The notes under the pieces are model-generated. The model saw only the letters and a list, made by a program, of their open reading frames with translations. It ran no database searches and was not told where the DNA came from. A DNA stretch of 64,000 nucleotides from Micromonospora sp. PLK6-60 (lineage in GTDB: Bacteria; Actinomycetota; Actinomycetes; Mycobacteriales; Micromonosporaceae), in NCBI RefSeq assembly GCF_019890675.1, contig NZ_JAIOAA010000013.1, positions 94,174-158,173 of the forward strand. The letters are read 5' to 3'. This document shows positions 31,664-40,908 of this stretch, piece after piece. The first letter of the stretch is position 1, and each line of letters starts with the position of its first letter. Made by a program: the position numbers and the translations under genes.

Positions 31664-32515
31664 GTGAAGATCCTGTCCATCCAGTCCTCGGTCGCCTACG
31701 GCCACGTCGGCAACTCGGCGGCCGTCTTCCCGCTCCAGCGGCTCGGGCACGAGGTGTGGCCGGTGCTGACCGTGCACTTCTCCAACCACACCGGGTACGG
31801 CGCGTGGCGCGGCCCGCTGCTGGCCCCGGCCGACGTCGCCGAGGTGATCGCCGGCATCGCCGATCGCGGGGTCCTCGGTGACGCCGACGCGGTGCTCTCC
31901 GGCTACCAGGGCGACCCGGCGATGGGCACGGTGATCCTCGACGCGGTGACCCTGGTCAAGACCGCCAACCCGGACGCCGTCTACTGCTGCGACCCGGTGA
32001 TGGGCGACGTCGGGCGGGGCATGTTCGTCCGGCCCGGCATTCCCGAATACCTGCGCGACGTCGTCGTGCCGCGCGCGGACATCATCACCCCGAACCATTT
32101 CGAGCTGGACTTCCTCGCCGGCCGCACCACCACCACGCTGCCGGAGCTGCTGGCCGCGGTGGACGTGGTCCGGGCGACCGGACCGCGGCACGTCCTGGTC
32201 ACCAGCGTGGTGCACGGTGACGTGCCCGAGGGATCGCTGGAGGTGGTGGCCGTCTCGGACGAGGGCGCCTGGGCGGTGACCACGCCACTGCTGCCGATCA
32301 CCCCCAACGGCGGCGGGGACGTGACCGCGGCGCTGTACCTGGCGCACCTGTCGGCCACGGGCTCGCCGGCTACGGCGCTGGAACGCACCGTCAACTCCGT
32401 GTTCGCCGTGTTCGAGGCGACCCTCGCGGCGGGCACCCGGGAGTTGCAGCTCGTCGCGGCCCAGGACGCGATCGCCGTGCCGCCGGCCCGGTTCGCCGCC
32501 CGCCAGGTGCGCTGA
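31664..32515 (+). CDS. pdxY: Pyridoxal kinase (PdxY type)
   Basis: This 283-aa ribokinase-fold enzyme phosphorylates pyridoxal to PLP in the vitamin B6 salvage pathway. The GTG start gives VKILSIQSSVAYGHVGNSAA, the classic N-terminus of PdxY/PdxK. SNHTGYG, CDPVMGD (~residue 110) and TPNHFELDFL (~147) follow. The anion-hole/catalytic motif reads NGGGDVTAALYLAH rather than the usual GTGD, but the catalytic Asp is kept. A strong terminator follows immediately. Confidence 0.88.
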   Translation: MKILSIQSSVAYGHVGNSAAVFPLQRLGHEVWPVLTVHFSNHTGYGAWRGPLLAPADVAEVIAGIADRGVLGDADAVLSGYQGDPAMGTVILDAVTLVKTANPDAVYCCDPVMGDVGRGMFVRPGIPEYLRDVVVPRADIITPNHFELDFLAGRTTTTLPELLAAVDVVRATGPRHVLVTSVVHGDVPEGSLEVVAVSDEGAWAVTTPLLPITPNGGGDVTAALYLAHLSATGSPATALERTVNSVFAVFEATLAAGTRELQLVAAQDAIAVPPARFAARQVR

Positions 32516-32516
32516 A

Positions 32517-32551
32517 CCGGGCGGCCGGTCCGCTGGGGACCGGCCGCCCGG
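32517..32551. terminator. Bidirectional terminator between pdxY and the GNAT gene
   Basis: A perfect 15-bp stem (CCGGGCGGCCGGTCC and its complement, 32517-32531 and 32537-32551) with a 5-nt loop begins 2 bp after the pdxY stop and lies between convergent genes. Confidence 0.8.
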
Positions 32552-32564
32552 CACCACACCCGCC

Positions 32565-33038
32565 CTACGGGCGCGTGGGCGCGGCGGCCGGTTGCCAGGC
32601 CGCCACCACCTTGGTCCAGAGCCTCGCGCCGAGCCGCCGGTAGAACCGCTGCGCGGCGGTGTTGCCCGGCTTCACCTCCCAGCGGATCAGCAGGCCCTCG
32701 TCGGCCACCGAGGCGGCCAGGCCGGTCATCAGCCGCCGGCCGACGCCCGCGTCCCGGGCGTCCGCCCGCACGTACAGGTCGTCGAGGGCGAGGATGTCCC
32801 GGCCGCTCCACAGGTGCGGGCGGCGCTGCGCGGAGACGTACCCGAGGGGGCGGCCGGCCCGCTCGGCGAGCAGCACCAGTACGTCGTCGCGGCCCAGCAT
32901 CTCCCGCCAGCGCGGAACGTCGGTGGTGACGTGCGCGGCGTCGCCCTCGTGGGCGGCGAGCTCCCGGACCAGGGTGTCCACGGTCGGCGCGTCGGCCGGG
33001 ACGGCCCGGCGCAGGGTTACCCGGGTTTCGGTGATCAT
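32565..33038 (-). CDS. GNAT-family N-acetyltransferase
   Basis: This 157-aa acetyl-CoA-dependent acyltransferase starts at ATG 33038 with AGAGGA upstream. The GNAT core has LALDDLYVRADARDAGVGRRLM, where the acetyl-CoA pyrophosphate loop R/Q-x-x-G-x-G/A appears as RDAGVGRRL (~residue 103). It ends with the typical NTAAQRFYRRLGARLW. The substrate is unknown; small amines or amino acids are usual. Confidence 0.87.
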   Translation of the reverse strand: MITETRVTLRRAVPADAPTVDTLVRELAAHEGDAAHVTTDVPRWREMLGRDDVLVLLAERAGRPLGYVSAQRRPHLWSGRDILALDDLYVRADARDAGVGRRLMTGLAASVADEGLLIRWEVKPGNTAAQRFYRRLGARLWTKVVAAWQPAAAPTRP

Positions 33039-33119
33039 GGTCGTTCCTCTCGTCGTCGCCTCGCCGGACGGTCGGCCGGCGGTCGATGCGGCGGCGGCGC
33101 GAACCACCACCGCCATGGG

Positions 33120-35645
33120 TCAGGGAGTGGCGATGGCCCGCAATACGTCCATCCGGGCGGCCCGCCGGGCCGGCAGCAGCCCCGCCAGCAGCCCGGCGGT
33201 GAGGGCGACCGCCACCACCGCCGCCAGCCGGCCCGCCGGCAGCGCCAGCGCGGTCGGGGCGTCCCGGTCGAGGACCGCCACGGTGGCCGCGGCGAACCCG
33301 GCGCCGAGCGTCACCCCGACGGTGGTGGCCAGGGCGGCGACGAGCACCGCCTCCCAGCGGATGGTCCAGCCCACCTGGCGGCGGCTCGCCCCGACGGCCC
33401 GCAGCAGGCCCAGCTCGGCGGTGCGTTCGGTGATGGACAGGGCCAGCGTGTTGGTGATGCCCAGCAAAGCGATCAGCACGGCCAACATCAGCAGCGCGGT
33501 CACCAGGCCGAGGACCTGGTCCACCATCCCGGTCCGCCCGGCCACCGCGGCGGCCTGGTCGCGTACGTCGGCGGTGGGGGTGTCGGCCAGCGCCGCGGTG
33601 ACCGCCCGCCGCGCGACCGCCGGGTCGGTGTCCGGTGCGAGGCGGACCAGCACGCTCGCGTCGGCCCGCTCCCGGTAGAGCGTGGCGAAGGTGTCCAGCG
33701 CGATGATGTGGTCGGTGGCCAGCGCCCGGGCGTCGGAGTCGCGCAGCAGGCCGACCACCGGCAGCCGGCGGGTGCCGGTGTGCGAGAACGTCATCGGCAG
33801 GTCGTCGCCGACCCGCAGCCCGCGCTGGCGGGCCACGTGCTCGGCGAGCACCACCCCGCCGCCGCGCAGCGCGTCCAGGCTGCCCGCGGTCATCCGCAGC
33901 GCGGCGACCCGGGGGAGGGTGGCCGGGTCCACGGCGGTGAGCGCCGACACCTGCTCGCCGTCGCGCCAGTGCCCGTACCGGATGCGGGAGGTCACCGCCA
34001 CCTCCGGCAGCCCGGCGATCCGCTCGTGCACCTCCGGGGCGAGGCCGCCGAGCATCTCGCCGCGGGCGCTCTCCACCACCAGGTCCGCGGTGACCACCTC
34101 GGCGTACGAGTCGCGGATCGAGTTCTTCACCGACGTGCCGAGCACCGCCAGGTAGCTGATCAGCGCCAGCCCGAGGGCCAGCGCCAGCGCGGTGGCGGCG
34201 GTCCGGGCGGGGGTCCGGGCGGCGGCCTCGACCGCCAGCCGGCCCGGCGTGCCGGCCAGCCGCAGCGGCCGGCCGAGCAGGCGGACCAGGGGCGGGGCGA
34301 GCGCCGGGCCGAGCAGCGCCAGACCGAGCAGCGCCCCGGTCGCGGCGACGGCCAGCAGGGTGACCGGCGCGCCCGTGGCGACCAGCCCGGCCGCCGCGCC
34401 GCCCGTCACGGTGGCCAGCAGGCCCAGCCCGGTCCGGGTCCGGCCGGTGCCGGCGGCGGTGGCCCGGCGCAGCGCCGCCACCGGGGCGACCCGGGCGGCC
34501 CGCCGGGCCGGCCCGGCCGCCGCCAGCACCGTGACCAGCACCCCCACCACGGCGGCGACCAGCAGGGTACGGGGGGTGACCACCAGGCCGCCGTCCGGCA
34601 GCGGTACGCCGAACGCGCCCGCCAGCCGTCGCATCGCCGCCGCCGCGCCGACCCCGAGCACCGCGCCGAGCCCGGCGGCGGCGACGCCCACCAGCAGCGC
34701 CTCGCCGAGGATGGACCGCAGCACCTGCCCGCCGGTCGCGCCGGCGGCCCGCAACAGGGCCAGTTCCCGGGCCCGCTGGGTGACCACGATCGAGAACGTG
34801 TTGCCGATCAGGAAGGCGCCGACCAGCAGCGCGGCGGCGGCCAGCGCGAGCAGCATCACCCGGATCATGTCGAGCTGGGCGCGGGCGGCCTTGGCGCCGG
34901 CCGCCGCGATGTCCTGGCTGGTGGCGACCTCCACCTCGGCGCCGAGCGCCTGGCCGATCCGCTGTCGCAGGTCACCGGCCGCGACGTCGGGCGCCGCGAC
35001 CACCGCCACCTCGGAGACGCCGGTGCCGAGGCGCAACAGCCGCTGGGCTGTCGCCAGGTCCACCAGCGCGACCGTGCTGTCGGGCAGGCCGGACCGGTCG
35101 CCGAAGCCGGCCAGGCCGACCACCCGCAGCCGGGCGGTCTCCACCGCGCGGACCGTCACCGTGTCGCCCAGCCGTACGCCGTGGGCGCGGGCGGTGTCCT
35201 CGTCCACCACCACCTCGTCGGCCGCCGCCGGGGCCCGGCCGGTGCGCACCGGGAACGCCCCGACCGGGGCGGGCTCCCAGGAGGCCAGCACCGAGGCCCC
35301 GCGGGGGACCACCGGCCGGCCGGCCACCTCCAGCAGCCCCTCGCCGCGCACCAGCGGCCGGGCGGCGGACACCCCGGGCAGCGCGGCGACGCGCCGCACG
35401 GTGGTCTCGGGCAGCGGATCGCGGGCCACCTCGACCCCCATCGCCGAGTCGAACGCGACGGCGTCCCGCACGGTCAGGTCGGTGCCCGCCGTGGCGGTGC
35501 GGAACTGGTCGTCGAGCAGCCGGGTCGAGGTGTCGGTCAGCACCAGGCTGCCGGTCACGAAGGCCACCCCGAGGACGACCGCGACCACCGTGAGCGCCAG
35601 CCGGGCCCGCCGGGCCAGCGTGCTGCGCAGCGTCAACCGCCACAT
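33120..35645 (-). CDS. ABC transporter permease, FtsX/MacB type
   Basis: This 841-aa permease starts at ATG 35645, 1 nt after the stop of the ATPase gene, with GAGGAAGG 8 nt upstream. The topology is a first helix at ~17-40, a large extracytoplasmic domain (~45-240), three helices with a repeat of the module after ~430, a second extracytoplasmic domain and three final helices. Both halves end with the FtsX-type motif (ELALLRAAGATGGQVLRSIL and ELGLLRAVGASRRQVGW). It probably exports a lipid, peptide or antibiotic with the ATPase next to it. Confidence 0.88.
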   Translation of the reverse strand: MWRLTLRSTLARRARLALTVVAVVLGVAFVTGSLVLTDTSTRLLDDQFRTATAGTDLTVRDAVAFDSAMGVEVARDPLPETTVRRVAALPGVSAARPLVRGEGLLEVAGRPVVPRGASVLASWEPAPVGAFPVRTGRAPAAADEVVVDEDTARAHGVRLGDTVTVRAVETARLRVVGLAGFGDRSGLPDSTVALVDLATAQRLLRLGTGVSEVAVVAAPDVAAGDLRQRIGQALGAEVEVATSQDIAAAGAKAARAQLDMIRVMLLALAAAALLVGAFLIGNTFSIVVTQRARELALLRAAGATGGQVLRSILGEALLVGVAAAGLGAVLGVGAAAAMRRLAGAFGVPLPDGGLVVTPRTLLVAAVVGVLVTVLAAAGPARRAARVAPVAALRRATAAGTGRTRTGLGLLATVTGGAAAGLVATGAPVTLLAVAATGALLGLALLGPALAPPLVRLLGRPLRLAGTPGRLAVEAAARTPARTAATALALALGLALISYLAVLGTSVKNSIRDSYAEVVTADLVVESARGEMLGGLAPEVHERIAGLPEVAVTSRIRYGHWRDGEQVSALTAVDPATLPRVAALRMTAGSLDALRGGGVVLAEHVARQRGLRVGDDLPMTFSHTGTRRLPVVGLLRDSDARALATDHIIALDTFATLYRERADASVLVRLAPDTDPAVARRAVTAALADTPTADVRDQAAAVAGRTGMVDQVLGLVTALLMLAVLIALLGITNTLALSITERTAELGLLRAVGASRRQVGWTIRWEAVLVAALATTVGVTLGAGFAAATVAVLDRDAPTALALPAGRLAAVVAVALTAGLLAGLLPARRAARMDVLRAIATP

Positions 35646-35646
35646 C

Positions 35647-36450
35647 TCAGGCACCTTCCTCGTCGGTGGAGCGGGTCAGCCGCGCCATCCGGTCCAGCAC
35701 CGCCGCCGCCGTCGGGTCGGCCAACTCGCCGTCGACCCGACCGTCGGCGAGGAACAGCACCCGGTCGGCGTACGCGGCGGCGTGCGGGTCGTGGGTGACC
35801 ATGACGACGGTCTGGCCCAGCTCGTCGGCGGCGCGGCGCAGGAAGCCGAGCAGCGCCCGGGCCGACTGGGAGTCCAGGTTGCCGGTCGGCTCGTCGGCGA
35901 AGACGATCTCCGGCCGGGTGATCAGGGCGCGGGCCACGGCGACCCGCTGCTGCTGGCCGCCGGAGAGTTCACCGGGTCGGTGCCGTAGCCGGTCGGCCAG
36001 GCCGAGGGTGGCGACGAGGTGGTCCAGCCGCTCGGGGTCGGGGCGGCGCCCGGCCAGGGTCAGCGGGAGCAGGATGTTCTCCCGCGCGGTCAGCGTGGGC
36101 ACCAGATTGAAGCTCTGGAAGACGAAGCCCACCCGGTCGCGGCGCAGCAGCGTGCGCTGCCGCTCGCCGAGGCGGGCCAGGTCGGTCCCGCCGAGCAGAA
36201 CCTCCCCGGAGTCCACCGTGTCCAGTCCGGCCAGGGCGTGCAGCAGAGTGGACTTGCCGGAGCCCGACGGGCCCATCACGGCGGTGAACCGGCCGCGGGC
36301 GATGGTCACGCTGACCCCGTCCAGGGCGCGGACGGCGGTGGCGCCCCGGCCGTACGTCTTGACCACCGCCCGGGTGCGGGCGGCGACGTCGGGCTCGGCG
36401 GCGGGGATCGGATCGGTGACGGACGGCAGGACGGCGGTGCGGTTGGTCAT
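35647..36450 (-). CDS. ABC transporter ATP-binding protein (LolD/MacB type)
   Basis: This 267-aa ATPase starts at ATG 36450. Walker A is GPSGSGKST (~residue 60), the Q-loop is FVFQSFNL, the signature is LSGGQQQRVAVARAL (~160) and Walker B is IVFADEPTGNLD with the switch His in VTHDPH. It drives the permease encoded immediately downstream. A short gene with a strong ribosome-binding site precedes it, so the three may form one operon. Confidence 0.92.
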   Translation of the reverse strand: MTNRTAVLPSVTDPIPAAEPDVAARTRAVVKTYGRGATAVRALDGVSVTIARGRFTAVMGPSGSGKSTLLHALAGLDTVDSGEVLLGGTDLARLGERQRTLLRRDRVGFVFQSFNLVPTLTARENILLPLTLAGRRPDPERLDHLVATLGLADRLRHRPGELSGGQQQRVAVARALITRPEIVFADEPTGNLDSQSARALLGFLRRAADELGQTVVMVTHDPHAAAYADRVLFLADGRVDGELADPTAAAVLDRMARLTRSTDEEGA

Positions 36451-36481
36451 GGCATTGCTCTCCTCGGTCTGGGGGCGCCGG

Positions 36482-36595
36482 TCAGCGGGTGCGGGCGGGG
36501 CGGACGTCGACGCGGTGCCGCGGGCGGCGGCGCAGCCGGCGGGACAGCTCGGCCTGCTCCAGGCGGATCAGCTCGGTGGTGAGAAAGGGGTGCAC
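36482..36595 (-). CDS. 37-aa basic small protein upstream of the ABC exporter
   Basis: The frame from GTG 36595 has an excellent GAGGAGG 6 nt upstream. The product starts VHPFLTTELIRLEQAELSRR, a hydrophobic/charged amphipathic helix, and ends in an Arg-rich tail. It resembles the many short conserved actinobacterial ORFs of the pattern M/V-H-P-x-L-x-x-E-L-x-R-x-R, whose function is unknown. It lies 31 bp before the ATPase start and is probably co-transcribed. Confidence 0.6.
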   Translation of the reverse strand: MHPFLTTELIRLEQAELSRRLRRRPRHRVDVRPARTR

Positions 36596-36724
36596 GGGAT
36601 GCCTCCTCGACGTGGGTTCGGTGCCGACGTGGACCACCGTCGCGGGCCGCGCTGTCCGGACGCTGGCCGCCGGGGCGGGCCGGGTGGACAGCGCCCGGAC
36701 AGCGGGCCGGGCGAACCTTCCGGC

Positions 36725-36940
36725 ATGGAACGCGAGGAGTGGGCGGAACTGTCGGTGCCGCTGCCGGACGGGATCTGCCGGCACTGCGTGCGGTGGATCA
36801 GCGGCCGGCTCCGGGACCTGCCCGGCGTGGTGTCGCTGGAGTACGACGCGGACCGCCGGGTGCTGCGGGTCGGCGGTGAGCCGGACCTGGCGGCGCTGCG
36901 CCGGGCCGGGTTCGCCGCCCGCCGCGAGGAGGGGGGTTAG
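36725..36940 (+). CDS. 71-aa HMA-like small protein with a CxxC motif
   Basis: The frame from ATG 36725 gives a single ferredoxin-like (beta-alpha-beta-beta-alpha-beta) heavy-metal-associated-type domain. It has ICRHCVRWISGRLRDLPGVV, where CRHC replaces the usual MxCxxC and the GV-x-x-L/V-E-Y-D strand follows. The terminus reads LRRAGFAARREEGG. It may bind copper or zinc or may be a degenerate relative. It is divergent from the ABC exporter operon and converges with the SARP gene with a 4-bp overlap. Confidence 0.65.
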   Translation: MEREEWAELSVPLPDGICRHCVRWISGRLRDLPGVVSLEYDADRRVLRVGGEPDLAALRRAGFAARREEGG

Positions 36941-39927
36941 GCCAGGTTTTCGGCGGCCTGGCGGGCCCGTCGTGCCTCGTCGGGCTGCCCGGCGTCGGCC
37001 GCCGCGTCGGCGGTCAGCTGCCAGAGCCGGCGGCGGGCCCACGGGAACTCCCGCTCCTCGAACAGCGCCAGCGCGGTGCGGCAGCCCTCGACGGCGCGCA
37101 CCGGATCACCGCCGGCGTACGCGATCCGCGCCCGGCCCCAGGCGGCCCAGGCCCGGCAGCGCGGGTTGCCGCTGCGCCGCGCGGTGTCGTCCGCCTCGGC
37201 GAGCAGCGCCGGCACGTCCCCGGCGTCGTCCCGGTCCAGCCGGGTGTGCGCGAGCTGCACCAGGCTGAACGCCAGCGCGTGCGGGGACGCGGTGACCGCC
37301 CGCGCCGCGCCCACCGCCTCGGTGAGCGCCCGCAGCGCCTCGTCGCCCCGGCCGCCCTCGCGCAGCGCGACGCCCAGGTGCGCGTGGATGCCGGCCACCA
37401 ACAGCCGGTCCTCGGTGCGGGCCAGCAGGTCCAGGCAGTGCGTCCAGCGGTCGGCGGAGCGGTCGAAGGCACCGGCCCGCAGATCGAGCAGCGCCTCGAC
37501 GTACCAGGTCATCGCCGACCACCACGGGTCGGCCAGCTCCGCCCGGGCCCGCTCGACGAGCCGGCGGTGCCGGTCCAGGTCCCCGTCGTACTGGCCCTCC
37601 CAGGCCAGCGCCAGCCCGGAGATGGCGGCGTTGCCGGCGTCGCCGAGCCGTTCGTGCAGCTCCAGCGCCTCCCGGCTGGCCGCCCGGGTGACCGGGGTCG
37701 GGTAGTACACGCCGAGCAGGCCGACCCGTTGCAGGGCGGCGGCCCGCTCGGCCGGGGTGAGGCGGCCGGTGTCCACCAGCGCGGTCAGCGCCCGGATCCC
37801 CTCGTCGCGCAGCCCGTAGCTCCAGAACGGGTACAGCGCCCGGGCCAGCCGCAGCCCGGCCGCCGTGCCGTCCGGCCGGGCCAGGCAGAAGTCGACCGCG
37901 GCGCGCAGGTTGTCGTGCTCCGCCACCAGCCGGGCCCAGGCGTCGCCGCCGGCGCGCGCGGACGGGCCGTACCGTTCGGCCAGTTCGGTGAAGTGCGCGA
38001 CGTGCCGCTGCCGGGTCTGCTCCCGCTCGCCGGCCTCGTCGAGCCGGCCGGCGGCGTACTCCCGGACGGTGACCAGCAGCCGCATCCGCCCGCTGGCCGG
38101 GTCCGGCACCACCAGCGAGCGGTCGACCAGCCGGAAGAGCAGGTCGAGCACCTCCTCGGCGGCGAGGCCGGCGAAGGCGCAGACCCGTTCCGCCGCGGCC
38201 AGGTCCCAGCCGCCCCGGAACACGGCCAGCCGGCGCAGCAGCCGCCGCTCGGCGTCGGTGAGCAGCTCGTGGCTCCAGTCCAGGGTGGCCCGCAGCGTCC
38301 GGTGCCGGGCCTCGGCGGTACGCGCCCCGGCGGTGAGCAGCGCGAACCGGTCGTGCAGCCGGGCGGCGATCTCCGCCGGCGGCAGCGCCTTCACCCGGGC
38401 GGCGGCCAGCTCGATGGCGAGCGGCATGCCGTCGAGCTGGCGGCAGATCTCCACCACGGCGGGGGTGGTCGCGGCGTCCAGGGCGAAGTCGGGCCGTACC
38501 GCGCGGGCCCGGTCGACGAAGAGCCGGACCGCCGGGCTCGCCGCGGCCTGCGCCGCCTCCTCCGGTACGGCCAGCGGCGCGACGGCCAGCTGCGTCTCGC
38601 CCGGCACGGCCAGCGCCTCCCGGCTGGTGGCCAGTACGCGCAGCGCCGGGCAGCCGTCCACCAGCCGCTCCACCAGCGCCGCCACCTCGTCCACCAGGTG
38701 TTCGCAGTTGTCCACCACCAGCAACGCCGGCTCCCGGCCCAGCCGGGCGGCGACCGCGGCGGTGGCGGCGTCGCCGGTGCCGCCGGCCACCTGGAGCTGA
38801 CCGGCCACCGCCGCCGGCAGGTCCGCTCCGGCGGGCACCGCCGCCAGCCGGACCAGGTGTACGGGCAGCTCCGCCTGGAACCGGCGGGCCACCTCCAGGG
38901 CGAGCGTGGTCTTGCCGACGCCACCCGGGCCGGTCAGCGTGACCACCCCGGCCCCGTCCAGCCGCTCGCGTACCCGGCGCAGGTCGGCGTCCCGGCCGAC
39001 CATCGAGGTGAGCCGGCGGGGCAGGAGCGCGCCGTCCGGCGGGCCAGGCGGGGCCGTACCCCCGACCAGCGCCGACGCCGCGACGGCCGGTCGCTGCCCG
39101 GCGGCCGGCGGGGCGGCGGCGGGTGACGTGGCGGCGGGCGCGGGCCGCGGTGGCGCGGCGGCCGGCGGCACCTGCTGGCGCAGGATGGCCTCGGCCAGCG
39201 CCCGCAGCTCCGGCCCCGGGTCGATGCCCAGTTCGTCGGCGAGCCGCCGGCGCAGCGCGTGGTACGCGGTCAGCGCGTCCGCCTGCCGGCCGGCCCGGTA
39301 CCGGGCCAGCATCAGCAGCCGGTGCGCGCGTTCCCGCAGCGGGTGCGCGGCGACCAGGCGCTCCAGGTCGGGCAGCGCGGCGGCCTGCCGGCCGGCGTCC
39401 AGCAAGAGTTCCAGCCGGTCCTCGACGGCGCCGAGGCGCAGCTCCTCCAGCCGGCCGCCCTCGGTGGCGACCCACCCGGCGTCGGGCACGTCGGCCAGAG
39501 CGGGGCCGCGCCACAGGGCCAGCGCCGCGTCGAACCGGGCCAGCGCCGCCGTCGGATCCCGCTCCGCGCGCGCCTGCGCCAGCAGCCGCTCGAAGCGGTG
39601 CGCGTCGACCGCGTCGCCGGGCACCGCGAGCAGGTAACCGGGGGCCCGGGTGACCACCAGGTCGGCGCCCGCCCCGGCCCCGGCCAGCGCCCGGCGCAGC
39701 TTCGACACCCGCAGCTGCAAGGCGTTGGCCGCGTCGGCGGGCGGCGCACCGGCCCAGAGCGCGTCGGTCAGGGTGTCGGCGGCGACCACCCGGCCGGCGG
39801 CCAGCAGCAGCCGGGCCAGCAGCGCCCGGTTCGCCGGGGGCAGCGTCACCGGCGGCCGGCCGGCGACGCGCACCTCCACGGTGCCGAGCAGGCCGAAGGT
39901 GACCGGTGACCCGTCCTCCCGGTCCAT
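36937..39927 (-). CDS. AfsR/SARP-type large transcriptional regulator (BTAD, NB-ARC, TPR)
   Basis: This 996-aa regulator starts at ATG 39927 (GGGAGCGGG upstream); an in-frame extension to 40023 is poor coding sequence. Domains in order: an OmpR-type DNA-binding domain with FGLLGTVEVRVAGRPPVTLP and LRVSKLRRAL (~9-95), BTAD (~100-255), a Pro/Ala-rich linker, NB-ARC with P-loop LTGPGGVGKTTLALEVARR (~335) and VVDNCEHLV (~410), then C-terminal helical TPR-like repeats. SARPs activate secondary-metabolite genes in actinomycetes. No biosynthetic cluster is in this window, so its target lies elsewhere or is the exporter nearby. Confidence 0.9.
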   Translation of the reverse strand: MDREDGSPVTFGLLGTVEVRVAGRPPVTLPPANRALLARLLLAAGRVVAADTLTDALWAGAPPADAANALQLRVSKLRRALAGAGAGADLVVTRAPGYLLAVPGDAVDAHRFERLLAQARAERDPTAALARFDAALALWRGPALADVPDAGWVATEGGRLEELRLGAVEDRLELLLDAGRQAAALPDLERLVAAHPLRERAHRLLMLARYRAGRQADALTAYHALRRRLADELGIDPGPELRALAEAILRQQVPPAAAPPRPAPAATSPAAAPPAAGQRPAVAASALVGGTAPPGPPDGALLPRRLTSMVGRDADLRRVRERLDGAGVVTLTGPGGVGKTTLALEVARRFQAELPVHLVRLAAVPAGADLPAAVAGQLQVAGGTGDAATAAVAARLGREPALLVVDNCEHLVDEVAALVERLVDGCPALRVLATSREALAVPGETQLAVAPLAVPEEAAQAAASPAVRLFVDRARAVRPDFALDAATTPAVVEICRQLDGMPLAIELAAARVKALPPAEIAARLHDRFALLTAGARTAEARHRTLRATLDWSHELLTDAERRLLRRLAVFRGGWDLAAAERVCAFAGLAAEEVLDLLFRLVDRSLVVPDPASGRMRLLVTVREYAAGRLDEAGEREQTRQRHVAHFTELAERYGPSARAGGDAWARLVAEHDNLRAAVDFCLARPDGTAAGLRLARALYPFWSYGLRDEGIRALTALVDTGRLTPAERAAALQRVGLLGVYYPTPVTRAASREALELHERLGDAGNAAISGLALAWEGQYDGDLDRHRRLVERARAELADPWWSAMTWYVEALLDLRAGAFDRSADRWTHCLDLLARTEDRLLVAGIHAHLGVALREGGRGDEALRALTEAVGAARAVTASPHALAFSLVQLAHTRLDRDDAGDVPALLAEADDTARRSGNPRCRAWAAWGRARIAYAGGDPVRAVEGCRTALALFEEREFPWARRRLWQLTADAAADAGQPDEARRARQAAENLA

Positions 39928-40101
39928 CCCGCTCCCGTCCGCCCGGCTCGCCCGCCGCCCAGCCTCGACCGGGTCGCCGCCCCGGGCGGCCCCATCGTAC
40001 GGGCGGCCCGGCCGCTCGCCCACGGTGATCGACCGGCCGTTCGGGCGGTGATCACCGCCGGTCGTCGGCCCGCCGGCTCAGCGGGCCATGCCGGCTCCGG
40101 C

Positions 40102-40815
40102 TCAGTGGCGGGCGACGTAGACGGTGTTGGCCGATTCGCGGCGTTGCAGCGGGTTGGCGAACCGGACGACGTGGGCCACGGTGGTCGGGAACACCTCGGT
40201 GAGGATGCGCTGGAACTCCGGGTCCGGCGGGTCGTTCGACCAGAGGGCGAAGACCCCCTCCGGGTGCAGGTGCCGGGCCATCCGGTGCAGCCCGTCGACG
40301 GTGTAGAAGGCCCGGTGCGCGGGGTGCAGCACGTGCCGCGGAGAGTGGTCGATGTCCAGCAGCACGGCGTGGAACCGCCGCCCGGGCTCGTCCGGGTCGA
40401 AGCCGTCCGCGCTGTCCGCCGCGGCGAAGAAGTCGGTGTGCGCGAACCGGGTCCGGGGGTCGCTCGCCAGCCCGTCGGCGAACGGCAGCAGGCCGGCCCG
40501 GTGCCACTCGATCACGTCGTCGAGCGCCTCCACCACCAGCATCGAGCGGACCCGGGGCTCCTCCAGCGCGGTCCGCGCGGTGTAGCCCAGGCCCAGGCCG
40601 CCGACCACCACGTCCAGGTCCGTGCCGGCCAGCGGGGCCAGGCCGAGCCGGGCCAGCTCGATCTCCGCCACCGGGAAGAGGCTGGACATCAGGTACTCGT
40701 CGTCGAGCTTCACCTCGTACACGTCGACGTCGAGCGCCGGGTCCCGCCGCCGGCGCAGGCTGATCGCCCCCATCGGGGTCTCCCGCCAGGCCAGTTCCTC
40801 GAATCGAATGCCCAC
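40102..40815 (-). CDS. Spermidine-synthase-like methyltransferase-fold protein
   Basis: This 237-aa protein starts at GTG 40815 (AGAGGGA upstream). It has the Rossmann core of spermidine synthases: DVVVGGLGLGYTARTAL (cofactor-binding GGGxG-like loop, ~residue 80), MLVVEALDDVIEWHR (acidic residue at beta-2) and HAVLLDIDHSPRHVLHP (~160). The C-terminal part has GVFALWSNDPPDPEFQRIL. Either polyamine chemistry or a methylation-like reaction is possible; the polyamine-specific gatekeeping loop is not clear. Confidence 0.75.
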   Translation of the reverse strand: MGIRFEELAWRETPMGAISLRRRRDPALDVDVYEVKLDDEYLMSSLFPVAEIELARLGLAPLAGTDLDVVVGGLGLGYTARTALEEPRVRSMLVVEALDDVIEWHRAGLLPFADGLASDPRTRFAHTDFFAAADSADGFDPDEPGRRFHAVLLDIDHSPRHVLHPAHRAFYTVDGLHRMARHLHPEGVFALWSNDPPDPEFQRILTEVFPTTVAHVVRFANPLQRRESANTVYVARH

Positions 40816-40908
40816 GGGTGGTCCCTCTTTCCGGCCGGTTCGGTGCACCGGATGCTACCGGTCGCGCCGGCGTGAACACGCGGGATCGCCCCGACACCAG
40901 CCGACCGG

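Noticed and set aside
31664..32515. PdxY as a pseudogene because GTGD reads GGGD
   Set aside because: The catalytic Asp and all other motifs are intact and the length is normal. Thr to Gly at that position is tolerated in the ribokinase fold.
32592..35798. 1068-codon plus-strand frame opposite the ABC permease
   Set aside because: It is a Gly/Gln/Arg-rich shadow of the FtsX-type permease and GNAT genes.
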